Shown: positions 40,520 to 49,928 of the stretch, one piece after another
How positions within the stretch are numbered: position 1 is the first letter of the stretch
Layout: the number at the start of each line of letters is the position of its first letter
Source: Paraburkholderia sp. BL23I1N1
Lineage (GTDB): Bacteria > Pseudomonadota > Gammaproteobacteria > Burkholderiales > Burkholderiaceae
NCBI RefSeq assembly: GCF_003610295.1
Contig: NZ_RAPV01000001.1
Location: 1,240,001 to 1,304,000 of the forward strand
Reading direction: 5' to 3'
DNA length: 64,000 nt
Made by a program: the position numbers and the translations under genes
Notes under the pieces: model-generated
Seen by the model: only the letters and a program-made list of their open reading frames with translations
The model's database searches: none
Told to the model about the DNA's origin: nothing

Positions 40520-42757
40520 ATGAAACGCGAAGCGACGTCGGATTACACGATGGGAGCAACGCCTGAGGGCACCCGCTACGGGCCGAATGTGGCCGAAGGG
40601 GTGCTGGCGTCGGAGCGTACGGTGTTGCGGCTGATCACGCGCAACACCCCGCTGCCGGAATTGCTCGACGAAGTATGCCGCCGCGCGGAAGCGCTGCTCG
40701 GCGAAGGCGCGACCTGTTCGATCCTGCTTCTGGACGCGGACGGCATCCGCGCGCGCGTGGGCGGCGCGCCATCGCTGCCGGCAGACTTCAGCGCCGCGAT
40801 CGACGGCGTCGCGATCGGCCCACGGGCCGGATCCTGCGGCACCGCGATGTACGAGCGGCGCATGGTCGCCGTCGAAGATATCGAAACCGATCCGCTGTGG
40901 GCCGATTTCCGCCACCTCGCGTTGCCGCTCGGTTTGCGCGCGTGCTGGTCGGTGCCGTTTGAAAACGATGCCGGCACGGTGCTGGGCGCGTTCGCGGTCT
41001 ATCACCGCACGTCGCGCCGGCCGAGTGCCGAAGAAGCGGCGATGCTCTATGACATCGGCCACAGTGTCGGTCTTGCCGTTCATCAGGACGCCATGGCGCA
41101 ACGCCTCGCGCACAGCGAGGAGCACCACCGGCTGGTGGTGAATCATCTGAACGAAGGCATAGTCGTGCAGTCGCGCGAGGGCGTGGTGCTGGCTTGCAAT
41201 CCGAGTGCGCAACGCATTCTGCGCGCGGGCGCCGACCTGACCGGCCACGATATTCTGACGGTGATGGTGCGCGCGTATCACGAAGACGGTTCCATCGTCA
41301 CCGATGCCGATCGCCCGACCACTCAGGTGCTGGAGACCGGCAAACCGCTGCTCGGTATCACGATCGGTCTGGAGCTGATCGACGGCGATGTCGTCTGGAT
41401 TACTGAGAATGTCGTGCCGATCATCAAAACGGGCGACAGTGAACCCAGTTCGGTGCTGATCTCGTTTACCGACATCGGACCGGTGCGCGAGGCGCAACGG
41501 CAGCTCAAGTTTCTGGCCACCCGCGATCCGCTCACCGGTCTCTACAATCGCGCCTACCTGGCCGAGCGAATGGGCGATCTGTTCGAGCCAGGCGGCGTGG
41601 CCGGGACGGGCGAGCTGGCGCGGGTCGCCGTGCTGTTCGTCGATCTGGACGGTTTCAAGAAGGTCAACGACACCGCCGGTCACGAGGCGGGCGACGCACT
41701 TCTGTGCAGCGTGGCGGAGCGTCTGTCGGCATGTGTCGCTCAGGGCGACACGCTCGCGCGCGTGGGCGGCGACGAGTTCGTGATCGCGGTCAGCGCTTAT
41801 GAAAACACGGGCCATCTGATCGCGCTCGCCCAGCGCATTCTCGACACGATCGCGGTGCCGTTTCTGGTGGCGGACAACGAGTACTACATGGGCGCGTCGA
41901 TCGGCATCAGTCTGTTTCCCGAAGACGGCCAGGACGTGGCCACGCTGATGCGCAACGCCGACTCGGCGATGTACCACGCGAAACAATGCGGCCGCAACAA
42001 TTTTCAGTTCTTCACGGTCGAGCTGAATCAGCATCTGCAACGCCGCTTCATGATCGAGCAGGCCTTGCGGCGCGCGCTCGCCAGCGACGAACTGAGCCTC
42101 GTGTATCAGCCGATCGTCGACAGCAAATGCGGCCGCACGATTGGCGCCGAAGCGCTGCTGCGCTGGTACAACCCCGAGTTGGGGAATGTCTCGCCCGTGG
42201 AATTCATCCCCGTCGCCGAAGACGCCGGGCTGATCGTCGAGATCGGCGCCTGGGTGCTGGCGCGGGCCTGCGAGCAGGTCGCGCTATGGCGGCGCACGCT
42301 GGCGCCGGATTTGATCGTCGCGGTGAACCTGTCGCCCCGCCAGTTCAAAGGCGGCCTGGTGGAGCGGATCGAGCGCTGTCTCGAGCAGTCCGGACTCGAA
42401 CCGGAGGCGCTGGAACTGGAGATTACCGAGCGCCTGTTGATGAGCGACAGCGACGCCGTTTTGCCGATGCTCACGGCGTTGAACGCGATGGGCGTGCGGA
42501 TTTCCGTCGACGATTTCGGCACCGGTTATTCGTCGCTGTCGTATTTGAAGCGGTTTCCGCTGCATAACCTGAAGATCGATCGGTCTTTCGTCGCTGGATT
42601 GCCGGATCATCGCGATTCGATTGCGATCACGCAGGCGGTGGTGGCGATGGCCCATTCGCTCGGCATGAATGTCACTGCTGAGGGTGTGGAGACTGCCGAA
42701 CAGGCGGCGTTTTTTGCGCAAAATTGCTTGCGACAAGCAGCAGGGGTATTTTTATAG
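40520..42757 (+). CDS. GAF-PAS-GGDEF-EAL cyclic-di-GMP protein, C-terminus altered by a one-base insertion
   Basis: About 745 residues as read: GAF domain (about 30-185), PAS (about 195-320), GGDEF (about 330-490; active-site RVGGDEF; the I-site position reads AQGD, so RxxD product inhibition is absent) and EAL (about 505-745; GAEALLRW, NLSPRQF, LEITERLL, DDFGTGYSSL, KIDRSFV, AEGVET). Both catalytic signatures look intact, so it could make and degrade c-di-GMP. At 42728-42729 an extra T diverts the frame to an early TAG; without it the protein would read QGYFYSRPVGASAYA and end at 42828-42830. The start at 40520 follows a G-rich ribosome site. Confidence 0.92.
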   Translation: MKREATSDYTMGATPEGTRYGPNVAEGVLASERTVLRLITRNTPLPELLDEVCRRAEALLGEGATCSILLLDADGIRARVGGAPSLPADFSAAIDGVAIGPRAGSCGTAMYERRMVAVEDIETDPLWADFRHLALPLGLRACWSVPFENDAGTVLGAFAVYHRTSRRPSAEEAAMLYDIGHSVGLAVHQDAMAQRLAHSEEHHRLVVNHLNEGIVVQSREGVVLACNPSAQRILRAGADLTGHDILTVMVRAYHEDGSIVTDADRPTTQVLETGKPLLGITIGLELIDGDVVWITENVVPIIKTGDSEPSSVLISFTDIGPVREAQRQLKFLATRDPLTGLYNRAYLAERMGDLFEPGGVAGTGELARVAVLFVDLDGFKKVNDTAGHEAGDALLCSVAERLSACVAQGDTLARVGGDEFVIAVSAYENTGHLIALAQRILDTIAVPFLVADNEYYMGASIGISLFPEDGQDVATLMRNADSAMYHAKQCGRNNFQFFTVELNQHLQRRFMIEQALRRALASDELSLVYQPIVDSKCGRTIGAEALLRWYNPELGNVSPVEFIPVAEDAGLIVEIGAWVLARACEQVALWRRTLAPDLIVAVNLSPRQFKGGLVERIERCLEQSGLEPEALELEITERLLMSDSDAVLPMLTALNAMGVRISVDDFGTGYSSLSYLKRFPLHNLKIDRSFVAGLPDHRDSIAITQAVVAMAHSLGMNVTAEGVETAEQAAFFAQNCLRQAAGVFL

Positions 42758-42830
42758 CCGGCCCGTGGGGGCGAGTGCGTATGCGCGTTGCTTGCATGAC
42801 GCGCAGATGGGGCTGGCCGGCGCGTCCTGA

Positions 42831-43455
42831 CTGTCCTGGCGCCGCCGGCCATGGCCAGCGGCGCCGCAAACCCACATTGCCAGGCGGGCTAATACGGCAT
42901 TCACGTCAATCGGACCTTCCCGCCGCAAGAGGCCAGATTCGATTGTTCAGTTTGACGAACAACTGCCTTCGCGTTCCTGGTATTTATCCGGATCCCTGAT
43001 CTCCCTAAAATCCTCCCATCGAATGTAATTCCGCGCTGTGCCGAAGCGGCCCTGCGCAATGGGAGCCGCGATGGGACCCGTTATACCAGCCTTGATCAGA
43101 AACCAGCTTTATCGGCCATCGGTGGTCCTGCCGATGGTCGCCCTCATGCAGGTGATGGTGTCGCAGGATTTCAACCTCGGACAGGTCGGCTGGGTCGTCG
43201 CGGCGCGCGGCGCCCAGGCCGCGTTGCAACGTTCGCGCGAATTGATCTGCGCCGTGCACTGCCACGCCTGAACACCACCACGCGCAATCCACGCCAATCG
43301 GGTAGCGCCGGCCCCGCGGCGGGGTGAATAAAAATTGCGAGCCGGAGCGCCCGCTTGCAGCGCGCAACAGAAACCATCAGAAAAGGCGATCACGGCAACG
43401 CGAGGCAGTGAGGGTAAGATGCTACGACCTGCACCCCAGCCTCGGGAGATCTGCC
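42831..43455. other. Intergenic region after the GGDEF-EAL gene
   Basis: About 625 bp. A single weak small frame (43071-43271) is listed separately; otherwise nothing recognised. Confidence 0.4.
43071..43271 (+). CDS. Possible small hypothetical protein
   Basis: 66 codons (MGPVIPALIRNQLYRP...) with GGGAG 5 bp upstream of the ATG and a mildly hydrophobic middle. No recognised family; it may be a chance frame. Confidence 0.25.
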   Translation: MGPVIPALIRNQLYRPSVVLPMVALMQVMVSQDFNLGQVGWVVAARGAQAALQRSRELICAVHCHA

Positions 43456-44856
43456 ATGCCACAGCACTTCGACGCAGTTGTGATCGGCACGGGACAGGGC
43501 GGTGCGCCGCTCGCTGTCCGTCTCGGTCAAAGCGGCCGTAAAACTGCGGTCATTGAACGTGGGGCGTTTGGCGGAACCTGTGTAAATGTCGGCTGCACGC
43601 CCACCAAGTCTTATGTGGCGAGCGCCCGAGCAGCCCACGTGGCGCGCCACGCGGCGGATCTCGGCGTGCAGGTGAGCGGCGCGGTCAGCGTCGATCTGGC
43701 CGCGGTCAAGGCGCGCAAGGATCGGATCATCGGCCAGTCGCGCGACGGCGTCGAGAAATGGCTGCGCGGCACGGATAACGTCACCGTCTTCAATGGCCAC
43801 GCACGCTTCACCGGCGCGCATGCGCTTACCATCAGCGGCTCGGACGGCGCGGCGCCAATTGAACTCAGCGCCGACGAAATCTTCATCAATACCGGTACGC
43901 GCGCGGTCGTGCCGCCGCTCGAAGGGCTCGAGCGAATTCGCTACTACACCAACTCCAACCTGCTCGAACTGACGGAATTGCCGGACCATCTGGCGATTGT
44001 CGGCAGCAGCTATATCGCGCTCGAATTCGCGCAGATTTTTCGCCGCTTCGGCAGCCGCGTGACGGTGCTGGTGCGCGGCGAGCGCGTGCTCACGCGCGAG
44101 GATGCCGACTTCGCCAGCTCTGTGCAGAAGGTGCTGGCGCGTGAAGGCGTCGAGTTTGTCTTCGGCGTGCAGCCTTCGCGGGTCGAGCCGCATCCGCATC
44201 GCGACAACGAGGTGTGCATTGGCTTTGAGCAGAACATTCCCGCCCTCGAAGCATCGCACTTGCTGTTCGCCACTGGCCGCGAGCCGAATACCGACGACCT
44301 CGGCCTCGCCGCCGCCGGCATCGCGACGGACAGGCACGGCACGATTCCCGTCGACGGCCAGTTGCGCACCAACGTGCCAGGCATCTGGGCGATCGGCGAC
44401 GTCAATGGGCGCGGCGCCTTTACCCACACGTCCTACGATGATTTCCAGATCGTCGCGGCGAATCTGCTCGACGGCGGCACGCGCAGCGTCGACACGCGAA
44501 TCATGGCGTATGCGGTGTTCGTCGACCCGCCACTCGCACGCGTCGGACTCTCGGAGGCCGACGTGCGCAAGGACGGCCGCGACGTGCTGATCGCCACCAT
44601 GCCGATGACGCGGGTGGGTCGCGCCCGCGAACGCGGCGAGACTGACGGCTTCATGAAGGTGCTGGTGGACGCGGGCAGCAAACAGATTCTTGGCGCGGCG
44701 ATCCATGGCATCGAAGGCGACGAAGCGCTGCACACCTTTATCGACATCATGACGGCCGGCGCGCCTTATCCGACCTTGCAGTACGCCATGCACATTCATC
44801 CGACCATCAGCGAACTGGTGCCGACCTTGCTCGATGGGCTCAAACCGATGAAATAA
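43456..44856 (+). CDS. FAD-dependent pyridine nucleotide-disulfide oxidoreductase (mercuric reductase/RclA-like)
   Basis: 466 residues: FAD-binding VVIGTGQGGAPLAVRLGQSG, redox-active disulfide GGTCVNVGCTPTK, NAD(P) site AIVGSSYIALEFAQIFRRFGSRVTVL, second FAD motif VPGIWAIGDVNGRGAFTHTSYDD, and a dimerisation domain with MHIHPTISELVPTL. It resembles the MerA-like/RclA group, but lacks an N-terminal heavy-metal domain and the C-terminal cysteine pair of true MerA. GGGAG precedes the ATG. Possibly a reactive-chlorine or thiol-stress reductase; substrate unproven. Confidence 0.9.
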   Translation: MPQHFDAVVIGTGQGGAPLAVRLGQSGRKTAVIERGAFGGTCVNVGCTPTKSYVASARAAHVARHAADLGVQVSGAVSVDLAAVKARKDRIIGQSRDGVEKWLRGTDNVTVFNGHARFTGAHALTISGSDGAAPIELSADEIFINTGTRAVVPPLEGLERIRYYTNSNLLELTELPDHLAIVGSSYIALEFAQIFRRFGSRVTVLVRGERVLTREDADFASSVQKVLAREGVEFVFGVQPSRVEPHPHRDNEVCIGFEQNIPALEASHLLFATGREPNTDDLGLAAAGIATDRHGTIPVDGQLRTNVPGIWAIGDVNGRGAFTHTSYDDFQIVAANLLDGGTRSVDTRIMAYAVFVDPPLARVGLSEADVRKDGRDVLIATMPMTRVGRARERGETDGFMKVLVDAGSKQILGAAIHGIEGDEALHTFIDIMTAGAPYPTLQYAMHIHPTISELVPTLLDGLKPMK

Positions 44857-44964
44857 GCAGTGCGCCCGGCAACGAGCCGGGTGGCGGGCGCGGCGGGCGC
44901 GACGGGCGTGATGGACGAAAGCGCGCAGCGAACGCAGGTGACGGACATAGCCGGAGCACGAGCG

Positions 44965-45312
44965 ATGAAACGCATAAGCGGTAGCGGCAATCTCTTCGAT
45001 CCAGGTACGGCGGCGAGCCCTGACGAGCAAGTCGACGCCCTCCTGGAAGACGCCGGCGTAAGCATCGAGCGGATCGTCTCGCGAGGGCACGCAAGCCCGC
45101 CAGGCTTCTGGTACGACAGTCCGCGCGCCGAGTGGGTTGTGCTGCTGAGCGGCGCGGCGACTCTCGAATTCGAAGGTGAACGCGACCTGCATCCGATGAA
45201 GCCGGGCGACCACGTGCTGATCGAAGCACATTGCCGGCATCGGGTGGCGTGGACACGCGATACGGAGCCGAGCGTGTGGCTGGCGGTTTACTACCCTGGT
45301 GTTCGCCACTGA
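44965..45312 (+). CDS. Cupin-domain protein
   Basis: 115 residues with a single cupin barrel: GHASPPGFWYDSPRAEWVVLLSGAATLEFEG and HPMKPGDHVLIEAHCRHRVAWT, including the G(X)5HXH-like and G-D-H metal positions. GGAG lies 9 bp before the ATG at 44965; a longer upstream frame overlaps the end region of the flavoprotein gene and is less likely. Such small cupins are often phosphoribosylaminoimidazole-like or signalling barrels; no specific role can be assigned. Confidence 0.85.
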   Translation: MKRISGSGNLFDPGTAASPDEQVDALLEDAGVSIERIVSRGHASPPGFWYDSPRAEWVVLLSGAATLEFEGERDLHPMKPGDHVLIEAHCRHRVAWTRDTEPSVWLAVYYPGVRH

Positions 45313-45450
45313 CTGATGACCAAACGGCGTCGGGCGGCCTCAAATAGCATCGTCTGCCGCCAGACAACTTGATTGCCAATGACCGATAGCTGAGATCACG
45401 GTGCCATAACGGGATTAAACTCGAACTGGCACGTATCCTGGAGCAAGATC

Positions 45451-45777
45451 ATGACTGATGCCGACCCTAAAAGCACTTTTCGCGGTCTTCCGTTGACCCC
45501 GGAACAGGACGCGGAAGTCAGACACTACATAAAAAAACAGAAGCAACAGGGCGCCGAGTGGGACACGCCTGAACTGGCGTCCATGCTGCGAGACATGCTG
45601 GAACCCCCGGGCGATGACGACTCAGAAGACGCAGAATTCGATCCCGATTTCGACGAAACGAAAGCAGCCGCGGAACGCGCGGCGTCTTCGATCGACGAGG
45701 CGATGGACCCGATCGAAGCGAGCGAAGAGCGCAACGCAGCCATGGAAATCGAGGCGATGAAGGGCTTGAGACGCTGA
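45451..45777 (+). CDS. Hypothetical acidic protein
   Basis: 108 residues, strongly acidic (PGDDDSEDAEFDPDFDE), with a charged helical end. GGAG is 8 bp upstream of the ATG. No family recognised; the opening DPKSTFRGLPLTPEQDAEVRHYIKKQKQQG looks like a short helical domain. Cytoplasmic by absence of a signal peptide. Confidence 0.6.
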   Translation: MTDADPKSTFRGLPLTPEQDAEVRHYIKKQKQQGAEWDTPELASMLRDMLEPPGDDDSEDAEFDPDFDETKAAAERAASSIDEAMDPIEASEERNAAMEIEAMKGLRR

Positions 45778-45863
45778 GCTTGCAACGCAGAGCCACCGGC
45801 GAGTGGCGTCTATCGACCCGGCGGGGACGGCCGCGAGTTCGCCACGAATCAGGAAAACAAAAC

Positions 45864-46250
45864 ATGAGCATCAGCATTGTCCAGCTCGGGTCTCCGAGGG
45901 CAGACGACGAAGGGCTGCGAATCGGCACCGTTCGGCGGCCGCCACGCGGCGTACCCAAGACGGAATTCGCCACGCGCGACTATTACGATGTGTGGCTGCC
46001 CAGTCTGTCGCCGGATGCGGAATTGATCAAAGAAGCAAAGGCGATCACCAGCGATGTTGATTGGGCCGCGTTCGCGAAAAAATTCCGGACGGAGATGAAT
46101 GCTAGCGATAACAGCAAGGTGTTGGACCTGCTTGCTGCATTGTCAAAGACGACGAACTTTTCCGTCGGTTGTTACTGCGAGGACGAAAACCGGTGTCACC
46201 GCAGCATTCTTCGTCAGTTGCTAAGCGAGCGGGGCGCGCTGATACGGTGA
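45864..46250 (+). CDS. DUF488-family protein
   Basis: 128 residues with the DUF488 hallmarks: an N-terminal VQLGSPRADDEGLRIGTVRRPPRGVPK segment, YYDVWLPSLSPD and a C-terminal VGCYCEDENRCHRSILRQLL, where the C-x-C...CHR pattern is conserved. AGGA precedes the ATG. Function unknown; members are often found with small cytosolic regulators. Confidence 0.85.
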   Translation: MSISIVQLGSPRADDEGLRIGTVRRPPRGVPKTEFATRDYYDVWLPSLSPDAELIKEAKAITSDVDWAAFAKKFRTEMNASDNSKVLDLLAALSKTTNFSVGCYCEDENRCHRSILRQLLSERGALIR

Positions 46251-46421
46251 CGCGTGCCGACGCGGCCAGCCGGTATTCGACAACTGCCGTTGTCATCGCC
46301 GATAATCGGCGGCGTGCGCGCCTGCCTGGGTTTGCCTGCGAGTCCGGCGGGCAATTGCCGTGCGCCATGCCGGCAAGCGCATCTCTTCACAACCACGATA
46401 AAACAACCAGGAAACCGACCG

Positions 46422-46997
46422 ATGGGCAAGGGACGCGTCGAAGCCTTCAGCGATGGCGTGATCGCCATCATCATCACAATCATGGTGCTTGAGTTGAAGG
46501 TGCCGGACGGCTACGATCTCGCCGCGCTGCGCCCCATGATCCCGGTATTCTGCGCGTATGTGCTGAGTTTCATTTATGTCGGCATCTACTGGAACAATCA
46601 TCACCACTTGTTCCATGCCGTGCAGAAGGTCAACGGCTCGGTGCTGTGGGCCAATCTCCATCTCTTGTTCTGGCTGTCGCTGTTGCCGGCCGTCACGCAT
46701 TGGGTCGGCGCAAATCATCTCGCCGCCTGGCCGACGGCGATGTACGGCGCGGTGCTGTTCATGTCGGCGATTGCGTATTTCATTCTGACCCGCGTGCTGA
46801 TCCGCGAGCACGGCACGGAGTCGACGATCGCGAAAGCCGTGGGCAACGACTTCAAGGGCAAGGTTTCGGTCGTCATCTATCTGGCGGGCATGGCGCTCGC
46901 ATTCGTTCAGCCGTGGCTCTCCGCTGCGCTCTACACGCTGGCCGCGGCGTGGTGGCTGGTGCCCGACAGGCGTATCGAACATCTGATGGAAGCGTAA
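46422..46997 (+). CDS. TMEM175-family potassium channel protein (DUF1211)
   Basis: 191 residues with six membrane segments. The first contains RVEAFSDGVIAIIITIMVLELKVP, the FSD motif that forms the pore of TMEM175-type K+ channels, followed by YVGIYWNNHHHLFHAV and LLPAVTHWVG. Bacterial members conduct K+ without the usual selectivity filter. AGGA lies 11 bp upstream of the ATG. The next gene follows after 2 bp, so they are co-transcribed. Confidence 0.9.
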   Translation: MGKGRVEAFSDGVIAIIITIMVLELKVPDGYDLAALRPMIPVFCAYVLSFIYVGIYWNNHHHLFHAVQKVNGSVLWANLHLLFWLSLLPAVTHWVGANHLAAWPTAMYGAVLFMSAIAYFILTRVLIREHGTESTIAKAVGNDFKGKVSVVIYLAGMALAFVQPWLSAALYTLAAAWWLVPDRRIEHLMEA

Positions 46998-46999
46998 GC

Positions 47000-47803
47000 A
47001 TGTTGCTTATGCTCAAGCTCGCGCTGGTGCCCGCGTTTCTCGCCGCGCTGACCGTGGCGGGACAGGTGTGGGGGCCGTCCGTGGCGGGATGGCTGGCGGG
47101 GCTGCCGGTGGTGGCCGGGCCGATCGTGTTGCTGCTCGCGCTGGAGCGTGGGCCGGCGTTCGCGGCGCAGGCGTCGGCGGCGTCGATCGCGGCGGTTGCC
47201 GCCTCCGAGGCGTTCAATTTTGCATATGCATGGACTTGCCGGCGTTCGGCGTGGCCGTTGGCGCTGGTGGCTGGCATGCTCGGCTGGGTCGGTGTTGCGA
47301 TGCTGCTCACGCATCTGCCGGGTGGACTGATGTGGGCGGTGGCCGCGGGCTGTGTCGCCGTCGCCATTTCGCAAAGCGGCTTGCCCCGTGTCGCGGGCCA
47401 CGTGCCGGCGGTGCGCCTCGGGCTCGGCGACCTTGTGTTGCGCATGCTCGCCGGCGCGTTGCTGACGGTGGCGGTGACCACACTTTCCGCATCGATGGGC
47501 GCGACGTGGAGCGGGCTGCTGTCGGTGTTTCCACTGCTCGGTATCGTGCTCGCGGTGTCGGCCCAGCGCGCGCATGGCGCGGATTTCGTCGCGTTGTTGA
47601 TGCGTGGCATGGTGATTGGCCGCGGCTCGTTTGCGGCGTTTTTCGCCGTGACCGCGACGATGCTGCCGCACTATGGAGTGTGGCTGAGTTTTGGGTGCGC
47701 GGCGGTGGTGTCGATGGTGGTGCAGGGGGCAACCAAACGGCTGCTTCGCGCGAAGCCGCAGGTGTTGGCGCGGGAATTCGCAGAACAGCAGCCGGCAGAA
47801 TGA
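47000..47803 (+). CDS. Hypothetical multi-span membrane protein
   Basis: 267 residues with about eight to nine hydrophobic segments (MLLMLKLALVPAFLAALTVAG..., LGWVGVAMLLTHLPGGLMWAVAAG, LSVFPLLGIVLAVSAQRAHG). No recognised family motif. It starts 2 bp after the channel gene, which suggests translational coupling and a linked transport function. Confidence 0.75.
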   Translation: MLLMLKLALVPAFLAALTVAGQVWGPSVAGWLAGLPVVAGPIVLLLALERGPAFAAQASAASIAAVAASEAFNFAYAWTCRRSAWPLALVAGMLGWVGVAMLLTHLPGGLMWAVAAGCVAVAISQSGLPRVAGHVPAVRLGLGDLVLRMLAGALLTVAVTTLSASMGATWSGLLSVFPLLGIVLAVSAQRAHGADFVALLMRGMVIGRGSFAAFFAVTATMLPHYGVWLSFGCAAVVSMVVQGATKRLLRAKPQVLAREFAEQQPAE

Positions 47804-47827
47804 GGCCGTTTGGCCGATACTCACGTC

Positions 47828-48316
47828 ATGACTGCGCGTACGCAAAACTCACTAGCCACCCGAATCGGCCTGATCTCCGATACGCACAACCTCGTGCGTC
47901 CTGAGGCCCTGCAGTACCTCAACGGGTGCGATGCGATTATCCACGCGGGCGATATCTGCAATCAGGCGGTGCTCGATGCACTTGCGAAGATCGCGCCGGT
48001 CACCGCCGTGCGCGGCAACAACGATATCAGCGAGCCGGTCGCCTCGCTGCCGACTCACGTCAAGCTGACCGTGCAACAGGTGACGATCCTCGTTGTGCAC
48101 GATATCGCCGACGTGGGCAACGATCCGCGTCGTGAAGGCATCAATGTAGTCGTGACGGGGCACTCGCATAAGCCTGCGATCAGCGAGCGCGACGGGGTGC
48201 TGTTCGTCAATCCAGGCAGTGCCGGACCGAGGCGTTTCAAGTTGCCGATTTCCGCCGGCATGCTGATTATTGAAGGCGCGCACGCAAGCGCAACGTTCGA
48301 TTCCCTGCTGACATAA
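47828..48316 (+). CDS. YfcE-like metallophosphoesterase
   Basis: 162 residues with GLISDTHNLVRPEAL, IIHAGDICN, VRGNNDI, VTGHSHKP and NPGSAGPRRF, the metal-site motifs of the small YfcE/MJ0936 phosphodiesterase family. These act on artificial phosphodiesters; the physiological substrate is unknown. ATG at 47828 is preferred over a TTG six codons upstream. It is followed directly by a terminator hairpin. Confidence 0.9.
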   Translation: MTARTQNSLATRIGLISDTHNLVRPEALQYLNGCDAIIHAGDICNQAVLDALAKIAPVTAVRGNNDISEPVASLPTHVKLTVQQVTILVVHDIADVGNDPRREGINVVVTGHSHKPAISERDGVLFVNPGSAGPRRFKLPISAGMLIIEGAHASATFDSLLT

Positions 48317-48350
48317 AAACGGGCCGGCAAAATTTTGCCGGCCCGTTTTT
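48315..48350. terminator. Bidirectional terminator
   Basis: A symmetric hairpin with AAAAACGGGCCGGC / GCCGGCCCGTTTTT arms sits between the phosphoesterase and the convergent transporter gene, so it can stop transcription from both sides. Confidence 0.9.
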
Positions 48351-48458
48351 GGACACGCTAACTCGAATTGGCGCGGTTCCACGCCACTGCGCGCTACGGT
48401 GGGCGATACGCGTGTTACTTCGGCAACTGACTACCGCCCACTACCGCGCAACCCAGGT

Positions 48459-49928
48459 TCAGGCACGCGCCGTAGCCGCGGCAGCGTAGCTTTCATCCAT
48501 CTCGGCTGCCTCACGCTCGCCGCGCAGCACCGCATGCGCTTCCGCTCGCGTCGCGACACAAGGACCCGAGCCGAGCAACGGCTTGCGGGCCGTTTCGCGC
48601 AGCGCGAGCACCGACACGATACCGATCAACGATGCACCCATCAGGTAGTACGCGGGCATCATCAGATTGCCGGTGCTGTCGACCAGCCATGCCGCGACGA
48701 GCGGCGTCGTCCCGCCGAACAGCGACACCGAAATGTTGAAGCCGATGGCGAGCGCACCATAGCGGATCTTCGTCGGGAACAGCGCCGGCAGCGCCGACGG
48801 CATCACGCCGGTGAAGCACGACAGCAGCACGCCGAGGATCATCAGCCCGCCGAACACCGGCAGCACCGTGCCCATGCGGATCAGCAGCAACGCGGGGATC
48901 GACAGCAGCAACAGACCCACGCAACCGAACAGCATCACCGGCTTGCGGCCGATCTTGTCGGACAGGTGCCCGGCCGCCAGCGTCATCGGCATCATCAGGA
49001 CCATCACGAGCAGCACGAGGAAAAGGCCGTGCGTTTCGTTGAAGTGCAGCGTGGCCGACAGATAGCTCGGCAGATACGAGAGCGCCATGTAATCGGTGAC
49101 GTTGAAGATCAGCACGAGGCCGACGCACAGCAGAAGCGGCTTCCATTGCTGCATGAGCAATTCGCGGAAAGATTGCTTCGGGACCGCTTTGTCTTCGGCT
49201 TCGCGTTGCTCGGCCTGCTTCTTGAACGCGGGCGTTTCTTCGAGCTTCATCCGGATGTACAGACCGACCAGACCCAGCGGGCCCGCGATCAGGAACGGCA
49301 CACGCCAGCCCCACGAGAGCAGCGCGTCGTTCGAGAGGGTGGCCGTCAGAACCACGACCGTGCCCGCGCCGAGCACATAGCCGATCAGCGTGCCGAACTC
49401 GAGGAAGCTGCCCATGAAGCCGCGGCGCTTGTCCGTCGAGAATTCGGCGATGAAGGTGGCGGCGCCGCCGTATTCCCCACCCGTCGAGAAGCCTTGCACC
49501 AGACGCGCGACCAGCAGCAACGCCGGCGCGAGAATGCCGATCGTCGCGTAGCTCGGAATCAGGCCGATTGCGAAGGTGCCGACTGCCATCATGATCATCG
49601 TCATGGCCAGCACACGCTGACGGCCGATGCGGTCGCCCAGCGGCCCGAACACCATGCCGCCGAGCGGCCGCACGAGGAACGCCGCGGCAAATGTGCCGAA
49701 GGTGGCGATCAACTGGGCGGACGGACTCGACGACGGGAAGAACACTTTGCCGAGCGTGACAGCAATGTAGCTGTACACGCCGAAATCGAACCATTCCATC
49801 GCGTTGCCGAGCGCCATGGCGCCGACGGCCCGCTTGAGGAGGGATTTGTCGACGACGGTGATGTCGTCGAGTGAGAGGCGTTGTTCTTCTTTGTGGTGTC
49901 GCCAGAAGCCGTTGCTGGAAGCGGTCAA
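48459..49928 (-). CDS. proP: MHS-type MFS transporter, ProP-like
   Basis: 489 residues, 12 membrane segments. Typical ProP stretches: LKRAVGAMALGNAMEWFDFGVYSYIAVTLGKVFFP, RPLGGMVFGPLGDRIGRQRVLAMTM, RLVQGFSTGGEYGGAATFIAEFS, RRGFMGSFLEFGT and WRVPFLIAGPLGLVGLYIR. ProP imports proline and betaine as osmoprotectants with protons; the C-terminal coiled coil of E. coli ProP is not evident here. A TTG start at 49928 is chosen because GGAG lies 8 bp upstream and the residues match the family N-terminus (TASSNGFWRHHKEEQ); an ATG 15 codons upstream is the alternative. Confidence 0.88.
   Translation of the reverse strand: MTASSNGFWRHHKEEQRLSLDDITVVDKSLLKRAVGAMALGNAMEWFDFGVYSYIAVTLGKVFFPSSSPSAQLIATFGTFAAAFLVRPLGGMVFGPLGDRIGRQRVLAMTMIMMAVGTFAIGLIPSYATIGILAPALLLVARLVQGFSTGGEYGGAATFIAEFSTDKRRGFMGSFLEFGTLIGYVLGAGTVVVLTATLSNDALLSWGWRVPFLIAGPLGLVGLYIRMKLEETPAFKKQAEQREAEDKAVPKQSFRELLMQQWKPLLLCVGLVLIFNVTDYMALSYLPSYLSATLHFNETHGLFLVLLVMVLMMPMTLAAGHLSDKIGRKPVMLFGCVGLLLLSIPALLLIRMGTVLPVFGGLMILGVLLSCFTGVMPSALPALFPTKIRYGALAIGFNISVSLFGGTTPLVAAWLVDSTGNLMMPAYYLMGASLIGIVSVLALRETARKPLLGSGPCVATRAEAHAVLRGEREAAEMDESYAAAATARA

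Noticed and set aside
42871..42999. Short frames after the GGDEF-EAL gene
   Set aside because: Beyond the restored stop at 42830 no ribosome site or conserved sequence is visible.
43390..45309. 639-codon leftward open frame
   Set aside because: Antisense to the flavoprotein reductase and cupin genes; no domain recognisable.
48399..49874. 491-codon rightward open frame
   Set aside because: Antisense to the ProP-like transporter; extremely Arg/Gln-rich.
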